A stretch of DNA of 64,000 nt from Alphaproteobacteria bacterium (GCA_015654635.1 JAATGP010000008.1:62001-126000), one strand, 5' to 3'; counted from the stretch's first letter, positions 44,998-53,931 are shown. Program-made: numbers and translations. The notes: generated from the letters alone by a model not told the origin.

Positions 44998-45810
44998 ATG
45001 GAGGCAGTTCGGAAGGCCGATCTTTCGGTCACAGAGCAATTCGTTTCGGCTCGCTTAAAGGCCGTTGCTCTTTCCGGTTTCCCCGGCACGTTGCCGGCCG
45101 ATCTGGATGCTGCGTATCTCATTCAAGATGCCGCTATCGACATGTTTCCCGATGAGGTGGCAGGCTGGAAAATCGGTGGGATTGCACCGGCTCAGCGCGA
45201 AATATTGGGTGCGAGGTCACTGGCTGGCCCGGTGTTCCGCAAGGACGTGCGCTATTCGGCAGTAGGCGGCTCGGTCGAGTACGGCATGTACGTAGGCGGA
45301 TTTTCTGCCATCGAAGCCGAGTACATGTTCGAGATCGGGCAAGACGCTCCCGTCGGTAAAACCAGCTATACGACTGCCGATGCTATGGCACTTGTCAAAC
45401 GCATGATCTGCGGCGTTGAAACCGCGGGGAGTCCGCTGGCCACGATCAATGTCGTCGGCGCGCTCGCCGTCGTGTCCGATTTCGGCAACAATAACGGGAT
45501 TATTGTTGGTCCGGACGTGCCGAATTGGCAAGATCGTGTGTTGTCAGAACTGATGTGCGAGGCGTTCATCAACGGCAATTCGGTTGGCGTAGGAACAGCG
45601 GCTAATGTCCCCGGGGGACCGATCGAACCCCTCCGCTTCGTTGCCGAACTGTGTGCCAAGCGCGGCTATCCGCTGAAGACCGGTATGATTGTTACCACCG
45701 GAGCGACTACCGGCATTCATGACGTCTTGCCGGGCGAGGTGGCACGGGTTGAATTCAAAGGTCTGGGCGCCGTTCAATGTGTCGCCACGGCTCGTAAGCC
45801 ACGCCCATAA
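44998..45810 (+). CDS. MhpD-family 2-oxo acid hydratase/decarboxylase (FAH superfamily)
   Basis: A 270-residue protein of the 2-keto-4-pentenoate hydratase family: VAGWKIGGIAPAQREILGAR (residues ~54-73), FSAIEAEYMFEIG with the metal-binding Glu pair, and TTGATTGIHDVLPGEVARVE at the end. ATG 44998 has GGAG 6 nt upstream; the frame is open to 44896. Relatives act on 2-oxo acids in aromatic or sugar-acid pathways. The upstream LacI-type operator ties it to the uronate regulon, so a role on a 2-keto-3-deoxy sugar acid is likely, but this is inference. Confidence 0.83.
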   Translation: MEAVRKADLSVTEQFVSARLKAVALSGFPGTLPADLDAAYLIQDAAIDMFPDEVAGWKIGGIAPAQREILGARSLAGPVFRKDVRYSAVGGSVEYGMYVGGFSAIEAEYMFEIGQDAPVGKTSYTTADAMALVKRMICGVETAGSPLATINVVGALAVVSDFGNNNGIIVGPDVPNWQDRVLSELMCEAFINGNSVGVGTAANVPGGPIEPLRFVAELCAKRGYPLKTGMIVTTGATTGIHDVLPGEVARVEFKGLGAVQCVATARKPRP

Positions 45811-46011
45811 AAAGCCGGCGTCGCAGCAGAATGGCGCTTCCAGCCATTTGGCTTCGCAGACGAATGGCGCGCCCGGCGATGGTGAAATTGCTGTAATTAG
45901 AGGGTTTTGGCGCAATAACAGCCCCAAACGCCCGCCGCGCGACGCCTCGTCATCTGCTATAGGCAATCTCAGGCGCTTATCACCCCGCCCAGCAGCAATT
46001 ACTGTGGCGCC

Positions 46012-47175
46012 ATGATGAAGATGCCGATCGCCCACTGGATGCACAAGCTCAAGGCCTACGAGCGGCATATTTCCGCGGCGGCCATGATCGGCGGCTTTGC
46101 CTTCGACAATTTCACTTATGGGCGCGTGGACCATCCGGTTACGCAGACCTTGCTGATTGTCTATATCGGCGTGGCGGCGGTTTCGATTGCGCTTCTGCAC
46201 TGGCTGGAGGCCCATGTGGAGTGGCAATCCACCATCGTGCGCAAGCTGCGCGGTTATCTGCCGGCCCTAACCCAATTTGTGCTGGGCAGCCTGTGGAGCG
46301 CTTTTCTCGTCTTCTATGCGCGCAGCGGCACGGTGGTGGCATCTTGGCCGTTCCTTGTCGTCTTGGCCGCTATCTTCATCGGCAACGAGATTTTCAGCAA
46401 ATATTACGCCCGCCTGATCTTTACGGTGACATTGCTGTTTTTTGCGCTCATCTCCTATGCCGTGTTCATGGTTCCGGTATTCACGCACACCATTGGCCAG
46501 TTGACCTTTATGCTTTCGGGCGGCGCGGCCGTGCTGTTGTTCGCAGCCTTTCTGTGGCTGCTCGGAAAGCTCGGGCGGGCACGTTACGGCGAAGTCCGGT
46601 GGCAAATTGGGGGCTGCGCCCTTGGCGTCTATGTCGCCCTTAATGGACTCTATTTCCTCAATGTCCTGCCGCCGCTGCCGCTCGCATTGCAGACCTCCGG
46701 GGTCTACCAGGCGATCTGTAAAGTGCCGCCACGCAAGGCCGGTGTAACCCACTGTATCGGCACTATCTCCGGCCCCAACCTCGCGCGCAGCGGAAAGCTC
46801 TATTTTGCGGCCCTGGAAGAGCCGCAATCCTGGCAAAATTGGTTCGGGCAGGCGCGCACCGTGCATATCGAAAAGGGCAGGCCCGTGATCGTGTTTGGCG
46901 CCACCTTTGCACCGGTTAATCTCAATACCTCGGCCGCCTATATTTGGCAGCATTACGACGAAGTGCGTAAAGAATGGCACACCGTGCAGCAGCTTGAGCT
47001 GCCTTTGCGCGGCGGTCGTGACAAAGGTTATCGGGGCTATACCTTCAAAACCGACCCGCAGCAGGGTCTGTGGCGCGTCAATTTCGTGACGGTCGATGGA
47101 CGCCTCATTGGCCGCGTCCGGTTCCGCGTTGAAACGGGCGCGCCCGCCGAAGCTCTCAAAAGCGTAATCCTCTAG
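46012..47175 (+). CDS. Membrane protein with C-terminal DUF2914
   Basis: A 387-residue protein: about six to seven hydrophobic segments in residues 20-235, followed by a ~130-residue extracytoplasmic domain (FAALEEPQSWQNWFGQARTV to GRLIGRVRFRVETG) matching the DUF2914 pattern of paired aromatic beta-strands. No ribosome site is evident before the ATG pair at 46012/46015. Function unknown. It precedes the methionine sulfoxide reductase pair by 70 bp. Confidence 0.8.
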   Translation: MMKMPIAHWMHKLKAYERHISAAAMIGGFAFDNFTYGRVDHPVTQTLLIVYIGVAAVSIALLHWLEAHVEWQSTIVRKLRGYLPALTQFVLGSLWSAFLVFYARSGTVVASWPFLVVLAAIFIGNEIFSKYYARLIFTVTLLFFALISYAVFMVPVFTHTIGQLTFMLSGGAAVLLFAAFLWLLGKLGRARYGEVRWQIGGCALGVYVALNGLYFLNVLPPLPLALQTSGVYQAICKVPPRKAGVTHCIGTISGPNLARSGKLYFAALEEPQSWQNWFGQARTVHIEKGRPVIVFGATFAPVNLNTSAAYIWQHYDEVRKEWHTVQQLELPLRGGRDKGYRGYTFKTDPQQGLWRVNFVTVDGRLIGRVRFRVETGAPAEALKSVIL

Positions 47176-47245
47176 GCATCTTTTCTTTGTAACGCGTTTG
47201 CGCCTGTCCTCGAATTTCTATTCGATGACACGACTGAGGCGCAGC

Positions 47246-47773
47246 ATGACCAGACGCCAGCTCTTAATGACAGCAGTAATAGCCCCAACTATGTTATGGC
47301 CACTTACCGCTGCGGCGGAACCGACCGTAGAAATCACGGAGTTTTCGGCGGCGGGCCAGCCATTGGGTAAGCACCGCAAACCGAAGGTGGCCAAGAACGA
47401 CGCCGAATGGCGTACCCTTTTGGCGCCGCTCGCTTTCGAAGTGACAAGGCATGCTGGGACCGAGCGGGCCTTCACCGGGCCGGGCTGGAACAATCATGCC
47501 GATGGCCTCTATCGCTGTATTTGTTGCGCCACGGCGCTGTTTGACTCGCGTACAAAATTTGAATCCGGTACGGGCTGGCCTAGTTTCTGGAAGCCTATCG
47601 TTGCCGAAAACATTGTTGAGACTCGCGACAACAGCCTGTTGGAGACCCGTACCGCCGTATCCTGCGCGCTTTGCGATGCGCATTTGGGCCATGTCTTTGC
47701 CGATGGTCCTAGGCCCACGGGGCTTCGCTACTGCATGAATGCGGTCGCACTCCGCTTTGTCCCGCGCGCTTGA
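47246..47773 (+). CDS. msrB: Exported peptide-methionine (R)-S-oxide reductase MsrB
   Basis: A 175-residue MsrB with an N-terminal Tat-like signal (MTRRQLLMTAVIAP...AAAEP). Zinc-binding pairs CICC and CALC are present, and the catalytic Cys is in GLRYCMNAVALRF. ATG 47246 has GAGG 6 nt upstream; the open frame reaches 47198. It repairs R-methionine sulfoxide in exported proteins. The stop nearly touches msrA, so the two are one operon. Confidence 0.93.
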   Translation: MTRRQLLMTAVIAPTMLWPLTAAAEPTVEITEFSAAGQPLGKHRKPKVAKNDAEWRTLLAPLAFEVTRHAGTERAFTGPGWNNHADGLYRCICCATALFDSRTKFESGTGWPSFWKPIVAENIVETRDNSLLETRTAVSCALCDAHLGHVFADGPRPTGLRYCMNAVALRFVPRA

Positions 47774-47784
47774 AGGAGAGGATG

Positions 47785-48447
47785 ATGCTAAAGATATTCG
47801 TGTTGACGTTGTTGCTATCTCTCGTGCCCGCTGCAGCGCAGGAGACGAACCGCCCCTTGCCCCCGCCCCCAGACGAGGTGCAAACGGATGGCGCGCAACA
47901 AGCGGTGTTCGCTGGCGGTTGTTTTTGGGGCATGCAGGGCGTCTTCCAGCACGTCAAAGGCGTGCGGGAGGTTTTGGCTGGCTATTCAGGCGGCGCGGCG
48001 CGCACAGCCCATTATGATGCCGTAGGCGAGGGCAATACAGGGCACGCCGAGTCGGTTCGCGTTCTCTACGATCCGCACCAAGTGTCCTATGGCCGTCTCT
48101 TGCAGGTTTTCTTTTCCGTGATGGATCCCACCACCAAGAATTACCAGGGGCCTGATGAAGGATCGCAATACCGTTCCGAAGTGTTCGCCGCCGATGCCGA
48201 TCAGCACCGCATGGCGCTGGCCTATATTACGCAGTTGGGGCGGTCACAAGCTTTTGCACGGCCTATCGTGACGCTAGTCTCCGATCTCCACGGCTTCTAT
48301 CCGGCTGAGGCTTATCATCAGGATTATCTCCTGCACCATCCGGGCGATCCTTATATTGTCGTCAACGATCTGCCGAAAATCGAAAAGCTGCGGCGACTCT
48401 ATCCCGATCTTTATCAGGCTCGTCCGGCCACGGTTGCTTCGCGCTGA
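47785..48447 (+). CDS. msrA: Exported peptide-methionine (S)-S-oxide reductase MsrA
   Basis: A 220-residue MsrA with signal peptide MLKIFVLTLLLSLVPAAAQ and catalytic motif GGCFWGMQ; other family marks are GYSGGAARTAHYDAVGEGNT-type and GSQYRSEVF. AAGGAG lies 6 nt before ATG 47785 (ATG 47782 is too close). With MsrB it forms a periplasmic repair pair covering both sulfoxide stereoisomers. The stop abuts that of the convergent zwf gene. Confidence 0.93.
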   Translation: MLKIFVLTLLLSLVPAAAQETNRPLPPPPDEVQTDGAQQAVFAGGCFWGMQGVFQHVKGVREVLAGYSGGAARTAHYDAVGEGNTGHAESVRVLYDPHQVSYGRLLQVFFSVMDPTTKNYQGPDEGSQYRSEVFAADADQHRMALAYITQLGRSQAFARPIVTLVSDLHGFYPAEAYHQDYLLHHPGDPYIVVNDLPKIEKLRRLYPDLYQARPATVASR

Positions 48448-49887
48448 TCATTCGATCCACGAATAGCCTTGGCGTTCAGTGAGGGCAAACGCGCTCGATG
48501 GCCCCCATGTGCCTGCGGTATAAGGAAGGCAGCTCATATCGCGTGCCTTCCAGCCGTCGACGATGCGGTCGATCCAGCGCCAAGCCGCCTCAACCTCGTC
48601 ACGTCGCACGAACAAGAAGGTCGAGCCTTTGAGGGCATCAAAGATCAAACGTTCGTAAGCGATGCGGCGACGCGCTGTGCGGAATGCGTCGGTCAAATTG
48701 AGATCCAGCGCCACCGGCTTCAGCCGCACGGCTTCCAGCTCGGGCGTTTTATTCATAATTTCCAATGCGATCTCTTCCTGCGGCTGCAGGCGGATGATCA
48801 ACCGGTTCGGCACATTTTCCGATTGATGGAAGATCGAATGCGGCACTGGCTTGAATTGCACCACAATCTGCGTTGTCCGTGTCGGCAGACGCTTGCCGGT
48901 CCGCAGGAAAAATGGCACGCCCGCCCAGCGCCAATTGTCGATGTGCGCCGCTAGCGCCACAAAGGTTTCAGTGTCGGAGTTGCCGCCGCCGGCCTCTTCG
49001 GAATAGCCCGGCACGGCGCCGCTTTCAGTATAGCCCTTGCGATATTGGCCGCGGACGGTTTCGCGCTCGACTTCGGCCGCACCGATCGGACGCAGAGATT
49101 TCAGCACCTTCACCTTTTCATCGCGTACCGAATCGGCGTCGAGATTGGCAGGCGGCTCCATGGCAACGAGGCAGAGCAGTTGGAGCATATGGTTCTGCAC
49201 AACGTCGCGCAGCGCGCCATAGGAATCGTAATAGGACCAGCGCCGTTCGACACCCACGGTTTCGGCCACGGTAATCTGCACATGCTCGATAGAGTCTTTG
49301 TTCCAAAGCGGCTCAAACAGCATATTGGCAAAACGCAGCGCGATCAGGTTCTGCACCGTATCCTTGCCCAGATAGTGGTCGACACGATGGATGCGTTCTT
49401 CCGGAAAGGCTTGCGACAGCGAGGCCTCGATGAGGCGCGAGGATGCCAGATCGTGGCCAATCGGCTTTTCAATGGCGATGCGCGACTGTGGCTGGATCAG
49501 TCCATTTTCGCGTAAGTGCTGGGCGATGACCCCGAAGAAGTCCGGTGAAGTCGACATATAAAAGAGCAGGATTTCGGTGTCCTTCAGCTGCTCAGCAATC
49601 TTGGCATAGGGTGCCGGTTGGGTGACGTCGCCGTCGCAATAGCGCAAGCGCTGGGCAAAATGAGCGAAGGATTCATCGCTGTAATCGGCCTTGGCCGCCT
49701 GCTTCACCGCTTTCTGGATCTCCTCCGCGAAGCTGGCATCGGTATTTTGGGCGCGCGCCACGCCCAAGATAACCATTTCGGGGGGCAGGTGGCCCTCCTT
49801 GTCGAGGAAATAAAGGGAAGGAAACGTCATCTTGAGCGCGAGGTCTCCCGTCGCGCCAAAAATCACCATCGCTTTTTTATCGGTCAT
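48448..49887 (-). CDS. zwf: Glucose-6-phosphate 1-dehydrogenase
   Basis: A 479-residue G6PD, usual length. Cofactor loop FGATGDLALKM (residues 9-19), substrate loop EKPIGHDLASS and active-site RVDHYLGKDTVQN are all intact. ATG 49887 is preceded by GGAA; the open frame extends to 49965 with no better start. It supplies NADPH and feeds the pentose-phosphate/Entner-Doudoroff route into which KDG also flows. No pgl or edd gene is adjacent. Confidence 0.94.
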   Translation of the reverse strand: MTDKKAMVIFGATGDLALKMTFPSLYFLDKEGHLPPEMVILGVARAQNTDASFAEEIQKAVKQAAKADYSDESFAHFAQRLRYCDGDVTQPAPYAKIAEQLKDTEILLFYMSTSPDFFGVIAQHLRENGLIQPQSRIAIEKPIGHDLASSRLIEASLSQAFPEERIHRVDHYLGKDTVQNLIALRFANMLFEPLWNKDSIEHVQITVAETVGVERRWSYYDSYGALRDVVQNHMLQLLCLVAMEPPANLDADSVRDEKVKVLKSLRPIGAAEVERETVRGQYRKGYTESGAVPGYSEEAGGGNSDTETFVALAAHIDNWRWAGVPFFLRTGKRLPTRTTQIVVQFKPVPHSIFHQSENVPNRLIIRLQPQEEIALEIMNKTPELEAVRLKPVALDLNLTDAFRTARRRIAYERLIFDALKGSTFLFVRRDEVEAAWRWIDRIVDGWKARDMSCLPYTAGTWGPSSAFALTERQGYSWIE

Positions 49888-50003
49888 CGCTCGTTCCACA
49901 CGCAAAATCGGCTGGCCAAATGCAAACAGGCCAGGGAGTCTTCCCCGGCCTGCTCCAAATGGCAATCAATGATGCGACGTTCCGTAACGGGAAGTGTGCT
50001 TTT

Positions 50004-51341
50004 TTATGTCGGCTTGACCACGAACACGGCCAGCTTCAGCCGCGGCGATATGATGTGAATGACGAAGACAGCAACGAAGTAGATGAGGCCCGCCACCAAG
50101 AACACCGTCGAGTAGCCGCCTAAGCCTGAGAGCGCGTGCGCAACCCCCTTAGCCATGATAATGCCGCCGATGGCACCAGCCGTGCCGCCGATACCGGAAC
50201 AGCGGCCCACGGCCTCTTTCGGCATCAGATCGGAGGTCAGGGTCATGAGATTGGCGGAGAACGCCTGATGCGCCGCCGCGGCGATACCGATGATGCCAAC
50301 AGTGAACCAAAGATCATGCGTCAACGTGGTGAGAAAGGCCACAGGAAGCACACAGGCGGCGCAGATGAGCAGAGTAAGCTTACGTGCCCTATTCACGGTC
50401 ATACCGGCTTTAATCATCGCCATGGACATCCAGCCGCCGGTGACGGAGCCGAAATCAGAGATCAAGAAGATGAGGATGATCGGCAGTTGCATGCCCAGAA
50501 ACGGTCCGTGGGCAGCGACATAGCTGTCGTTAAAATAGGACGGCAGCCAAAAGGAATAGAAAAACCACACCGGATCGGTCAGGAGTTTTCCGAGGGCGTA
50601 GGCCCAGGTCTCTTTCTTGAACAGCACCCTGAGCCAGGGAAGCTGTTGCGCGGGAACGAAGGGATCACTTTCGATATAAGCCAGCTCGGATTTACTCACG
50701 AACTTGCTTTGGGCAGGTGTGCTGTAGAAGGGAATCCAGATCAGCAACCACAGGACCGAAAGCATGCCGGTTGCGACGAAGGCCCACTGCCAGCCAAAGG
50801 CGAGGAGCACGAATGGAACAATCAACGGTGTCAGGATGGCGCCCAAATTCGAACCGGCGTTGAACCAGCCGATGGCGAGCGAGCGTTCCCGTTGCGGGAA
50901 CCATTCGGCCACCACTTTTAGGGCTCCGGGGAAGTTGCCGCCTTGACCAAGGCCAAGCACGGCTTGGCTGACCATGAAGCTCACCAGAACCCATTCGACG
51001 GGCAAAAAGCCGATCAAGGCACAGCCGACATGGGCCAGCGTCCAGACACTCACTGCGATGATGTAGCCGCGTTTAGAGCCGAACTTGTCGATCAACTGTC
51101 CAAACAGCAGGAAGCCGACCGCATAAGCAAACATGAAGAATTGCACGACGCTGGCGTAATCAGCCTGGGTCCAGTGGTACTGCTGGGAAAGCGCGGGTTT
51201 GAGAAAGCCGATGGTAAGCCGGTCGACATAGAGCAGGCTGGTCGCCGCAAAAATGAGCCCGCAGATCACCCAGCGGTACCATCCCCGCGACGCAACGGGC
51301 ATTGGCCCTGCTTTGCGCACAGCGCCGTCACTGATACTCAT
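50004..51341 (-). CDS. MFS transporter, hexuronate (ExuT) type
   Basis: A 445-residue MFS protein of the anion:cation symporter family: RWVICGLIFAATSLLYVDRL in helix 1, LFGQLIDKFGSKRGY in loop 2-3, and LGLGQGGNFPGALKVVAEWF followed by PQRERSLAIGWFNAGSNLGA in helices 4-5, close to ExuT/GudP. About 12 helices. A variant of the LacI-type operator lies 110 bp upstream. Import of galacturonate/glucuronate-type acids fits the kdu genes. Confidence 0.88.
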   Translation of the reverse strand: MSISDGAVRKAGPMPVASRGWYRWVICGLIFAATSLLYVDRLTIGFLKPALSQQYHWTQADYASVVQFFMFAYAVGFLLFGQLIDKFGSKRGYIIAVSVWTLAHVGCALIGFLPVEWVLVSFMVSQAVLGLGQGGNFPGALKVVAEWFPQRERSLAIGWFNAGSNLGAILTPLIVPFVLLAFGWQWAFVATGMLSVLWLLIWIPFYSTPAQSKFVSKSELAYIESDPFVPAQQLPWLRVLFKKETWAYALGKLLTDPVWFFYSFWLPSYFNDSYVAAHGPFLGMQLPIILIFLISDFGSVTGGWMSMAMIKAGMTVNRARKLTLLICAACVLPVAFLTTLTHDLWFTVGIIGIAAAAHQAFSANLMTLTSDLMPKEAVGRCSGIGGTAGAIGGIIMAKGVAHALSGLGGYSTVFLVAGLIYFVAVFVIHIISPRLKLAVFVVKPT

Positions 51342-51449
51342 AATCCTCGTCTCCCTGAGGGCGGGGACTCCGCCGCTGGTCGTTCCTCATTCTGGCGCTG
51401 CCGTGCCTTGTGCGGCTCGTACATCCCAGTCACTGCCGCCGACTGGATA

Positions 51450-51463
51450 GCACACCGGTTCTA
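51450..51463. promoter_or_regulatory. Degenerate LacI-type operator upstream of the MFS gene
   Basis: GCACACCGGTTCTA shares the central ACCGGT and 9 of 14 positions with the proposed operator. Weak on its own; supported by position before a hexuronate-type transporter. Confidence 0.35.
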
Positions 51464-51562
51464 GACCCACGAGGTCGTGAATGCCGCTCCCACCGCATAT
51501 TTAAGTCTATGACGGCATTGTGTTAATTTTCGGGGTTCCGACGCTTGGTACAACTTCGGTGG

Positions 51563-51594
51563 GGTGTCGGCTGTTGAATCTGACACCGATGGAC
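51563..51594. promoter_or_regulatory. Half-sites of the LacI-type operator upstream of the YwaF-like gene
   Basis: GGTGTCGG (51563-51570) and TGACACCGATGGAC (51581-51594, 10 of 14 positions) lie as inverted half-sites just before the membrane-protein start. Confidence 0.35.
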
Positions 51595-51610
51595 TTTAAG
51601 GGGTGGCAAA

Positions 51611-52345
51611 ATGGGACTCAGTGCTGCACCTTTTCAGATGTTCGGACCGTCGCACAAATTGGTTCTGTTTCTGATTGTGGCGGTCCCACTGGCGCTGTCT
51701 CTGCTGGCACGGTTGGTGCGCAGCGCCAGCCTTGAGCGTGCTCTTTGTTGGGCCTTCGCCCTGATTATTGGGGGCTGTTGGGCCTGCTGGTATGTCGTCT
51801 TCGCCCAGAAGGGCTGGCTAGATCGCGGTAACGCCATGCCGCTGGACCTCTGCAGCTGGGCGGCTATTGCCACCATCATCGCCTTGATCGGCAGAAGTCA
51901 AAAGAGCTACGAGCTGGCTTGGTTTTGGGCTATGGCGGGAACGGTGCAAGGAATTGTGACCCCCGACATTCCGTTCGATTTTCCCGAATTTCGTTTCATC
52001 GAGTTTTCGCTCTTCCATGGCGGCATCATCGCGGCGGTGCTGTTTCTGACTCTCGGCCTCAAGATGCGTCCCTATCCCGCCTCAATCCCACGCGTGATTG
52101 GCTGGTCCTTTGTCTATATGGCCGTGGCGGGCGTTACCGATTGGGTGTTCAAGGTCAATTACGGCTTCCTGCGCGCCAAGCCCAGCCATGCCTCGCTCTA
52201 TGACCTGATGCCAGACTGGCCTTGGTATATCGGGGTCGTGGTGGTGCTGGCGATTGCCTCAGTCTTTATCTGCTACGCGCCATTTTTTCTTGCCGACAGC
52301 ATTGTCTGGCTGCGCAAACGCCACCAGCCAATTTCCTCTCCTTGA
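51611..52345 (+). CDS. YwaF/TIGR02206-like integral membrane protein
   Basis: A 244-residue protein with about six to seven membrane helices. The block AMPLDLCSWAAIATII and the later VTDWVFKVNYGFLRAKP, SLYDLMPDWPWY match the YwaF family (TMEM164-like) of unknown function. AGGGG precedes the ATG. Operator-like half-sites upstream may link it to the sugar-acid regulon. Confidence 0.78.
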   Translation: MGLSAAPFQMFGPSHKLVLFLIVAVPLALSLLARLVRSASLERALCWAFALIIGGCWACWYVVFAQKGWLDRGNAMPLDLCSWAAIATIIALIGRSQKSYELAWFWAMAGTVQGIVTPDIPFDFPEFRFIEFSLFHGGIIAAVLFLTLGLKMRPYPASIPRVIGWSFVYMAVAGVTDWVFKVNYGFLRAKPSHASLYDLMPDWPWYIGVVVVLAIASVFICYAPFFLADSIVWLRKRHQPISSP

Positions 52346-52348
52346 AAA

Positions 52349-52501
52349 TCAAGAAATTTGCCGCACCCCAAGAGGGGGCAATTTGTCCGCTTTGGCCGGG
52401 GCGCGGCAGATGGCAATCACAGTGGCACCCTCCGCCGCATACTGGCCGGCGAACTCAAGTCCGATGCCCCGATTTGCCCCGGCAATCAGCACGGTCGTCA
52501 T
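52349..52501 (-). pseudogene. N-terminal remnant of a short-chain dehydrogenase
   Basis: Read leftward from ATG 52501, the frame gives MTTVLIAGANRGIGLEFAGQ, then YAAEGATVIAICRAPAKADK and a stop after 50 residues. This is a good SDR Rossmann start with the GANRGIG cofactor loop, but the remaining ~190 residues of an SDR are missing. The convergent YwaF-like gene occupies the space where the gene would continue. A decayed or truncated gene is the simplest reading. Confidence 0.65.
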
Positions 52502-52557
52502 GTCTTGCCTTTTCGCAGAGTTGTAATTCTGCCGAGTTTGCCGTTTAGCTTGGCCTC

Positions 52558-53277
52558 ATGTCCATCTGGGGAAAAATTGGAGTTGGTGCCGCGGGCATGC
52601 TGGTTGGTGGTCCTTTGGGGGCTGCTCTCGGCGTGGTGGCTGGGCACTATCTGTTCGACAAAAGCGCCGAAGCCGATGGCGCCGATCCGGGTGTTGCCTT
52701 CACCATTGCGATGATTGCCCTCGCGGCCAAGATGGCCAAGGCCGACGGCGTCGTCACCGAGGAAGAGGTCAAGGCCTTCGAGCGGATTTTCAGCGTTCCA
52801 CCGGATCAGCTTTCGACAGTGCGCCGCTTCTTCGATCTGGCGCGCCAGGATACTGCCGGTTACGAATCTTATGCGGCGCAAATCGCCCGGCTCTATGCGG
52901 GGCAGCCGGCGGTGCTCGAAGATATTCTCGATGGGCTTTTCGAAATCGCGGCGGCCGACGGTGTCATGCATCCCGACGAGGCGGCTTTTCTCGAGCATGT
53001 CGCCGAGATTTTCGGCTTTTCGCAAGGCGAGTTCCGCCGCATCCGCGCCTCGCATTTTCCGCCTGATGCGGCGGATCCCTATGTGGTGATCGGTGTCGGC
53101 TATGATGCGGACAACGATGAGATCAGGCGCAGCTATTATCGCTTGGTGCGCGAAAATCATCCCGACCAGCTGATTGCGCGCGGCGTCCCGGAAGAGTTTA
53201 TCCGCATCGCCACCGACAAGCTGGCGGCCATCAATGTTGCCTACGAAAAAATCGTCGCTGAGCGCGCCACGGCTTAG
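52558..53277 (+). CDS. TerB-DnaJ (DjlA-like) co-chaperone
   Basis: A 239-residue protein: a glycine-rich N-terminal segment (GAAGMLVGGPLGAALGVVAG) that may associate with membrane, a TerB helical domain (residues ~45-165) and a C-terminal J domain with the HPD tripeptide in VRENHPDQLI. Order and length match DjlA. Presents substrates to DnaK. In alphaproteobacteria it is commonly near ampD and rnpB, as here. Confidence 0.88.
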   Translation: MSIWGKIGVGAAGMLVGGPLGAALGVVAGHYLFDKSAEADGADPGVAFTIAMIALAAKMAKADGVVTEEEVKAFERIFSVPPDQLSTVRRFFDLARQDTAGYESYAAQIARLYAGQPAVLEDILDGLFEIAAADGVMHPDEAAFLEHVAEIFGFSQGEFRRIRASHFPPDAADPYVVIGVGYDADNDEIRRSYYRLVRENHPDQLIARGVPEEFIRIATDKLAAINVAYEKIVAERATA

Positions 53278-53283
53278 CGTCCG

Positions 53284-53469
53284 CTATATCGAGCAGCGCG
53301 GACTTAATTCGGCAGCCACCGCGCTCCAAAAGGCCTGACGCGCGCCATCACCGTCGTTCTGAGCCCGTTCGGCGATCGTCCTCGCTTGGCGATGTGCGCC
53401 CAAACCATGAGAGGCGGCCAAGGCATTGGCGGCACGCGCGACTTCATTGTGGTCCGGCTTCTCGTCCAT
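53284..53469 (-). CDS. Small hypothetical protein (61 aa)
   Basis: ATG 53469 is preceded by GAGGA at about 8 nt and opens a 61-residue, Ala-rich helical protein (MDEKPDHNEVARAANALAAS then HRQARTIAERAQNDGDGARQ). It converges with the TerB-DnaJ gene 6 bp away. There are no membrane segments; function unknown. Confidence 0.6.
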   Translation of the reverse strand: MDEKPDHNEVARAANALAASHGLGAHRQARTIAERAQNDGDGARQAFWSAVAAELSPRCSI

Positions 53470-53542
53470 CGCGGCAATCCTCAACTTTCACCCGCACTTA
53501 GCCCGCCTGCCTATATCCCGCAACAAGGGCGCGGAGTCACCC

Positions 53543-53571
53543 TTGACATTTGATGATATTATGATGATATA
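53543..53571 (+). promoter_or_regulatory. Sigma70-type promoter with overlapping direct repeats
   Basis: TTGACA (53543-53548), 17-bp spacer, GATATA (53566-53571). Two identical 9-mers TGATGATAT (53551-53559 and 53562-53570), 11 bp apart, lie in the spacer and -10 region. Direct repeats spaced by one helical turn are typical operators of ribbon-helix-helix proteins, and such a protein is encoded in this operon. Confidence 0.7.
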
Positions 53572-53612
53572 CCAATCATGGTAACGCCCTATAATAAGCA
53601 ATGGAGTATCAA

Positions 53613-53921
53613 ATGACCAAATTTGGTGTCGGGGTAGGGGAAGAGTTCCCGGTCGACGACCGTCCTCAACAGGAAGCGGGAGATGGCGATGCGGACCACT
53701 CCGATCATCGCGCCCGGCATGAAGCCTGGCACCGTTTTCGCGATCAGATGCGCGCCGAATGGCGTGAGCGCCGCCGGTCCTTCCGCGATTCAATGGGGCA
53801 CCATCACGGTGCCGATAGGATGGATGACTTGCGCGCCCATCACGTTCACCGGCTGTTGATCGGCGGCCTCGCGCTTGTCGGCCTTGCCGCGCTGCTCAGC
53901 CTTTTCCATTCCCGGCGCTAA
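53613..53921 (+). CDS. Small His/Arg-rich membrane-anchored protein
   Basis: A 102-residue protein from ATG 53613 (GGAG 7 nt upstream). The first ~75 residues are hydrophilic, rich in His, Asp and Arg (HSDHRARHEAWHRFRDQMRA; SMGHHHGADRMDD). A single hydrophobic helix at the end (LLIGGLALVGLAALLSLF) suggests a tail-anchored protein. His-rich sequence could bind metal. No family recognised. It is the first gene of a two-gene operon with the RHH protein. Confidence 0.65.
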   Translation: MTKFGVGVGEEFPVDDRPQQEAGDGDADHSDHRARHEAWHRFRDQMRAEWRERRRSFRDSMGHHHGADRMDDLRAHHVHRLLIGGLALVGLAALLSLFHSRR

Positions 53922-53931
53922 GGAGAGAACC

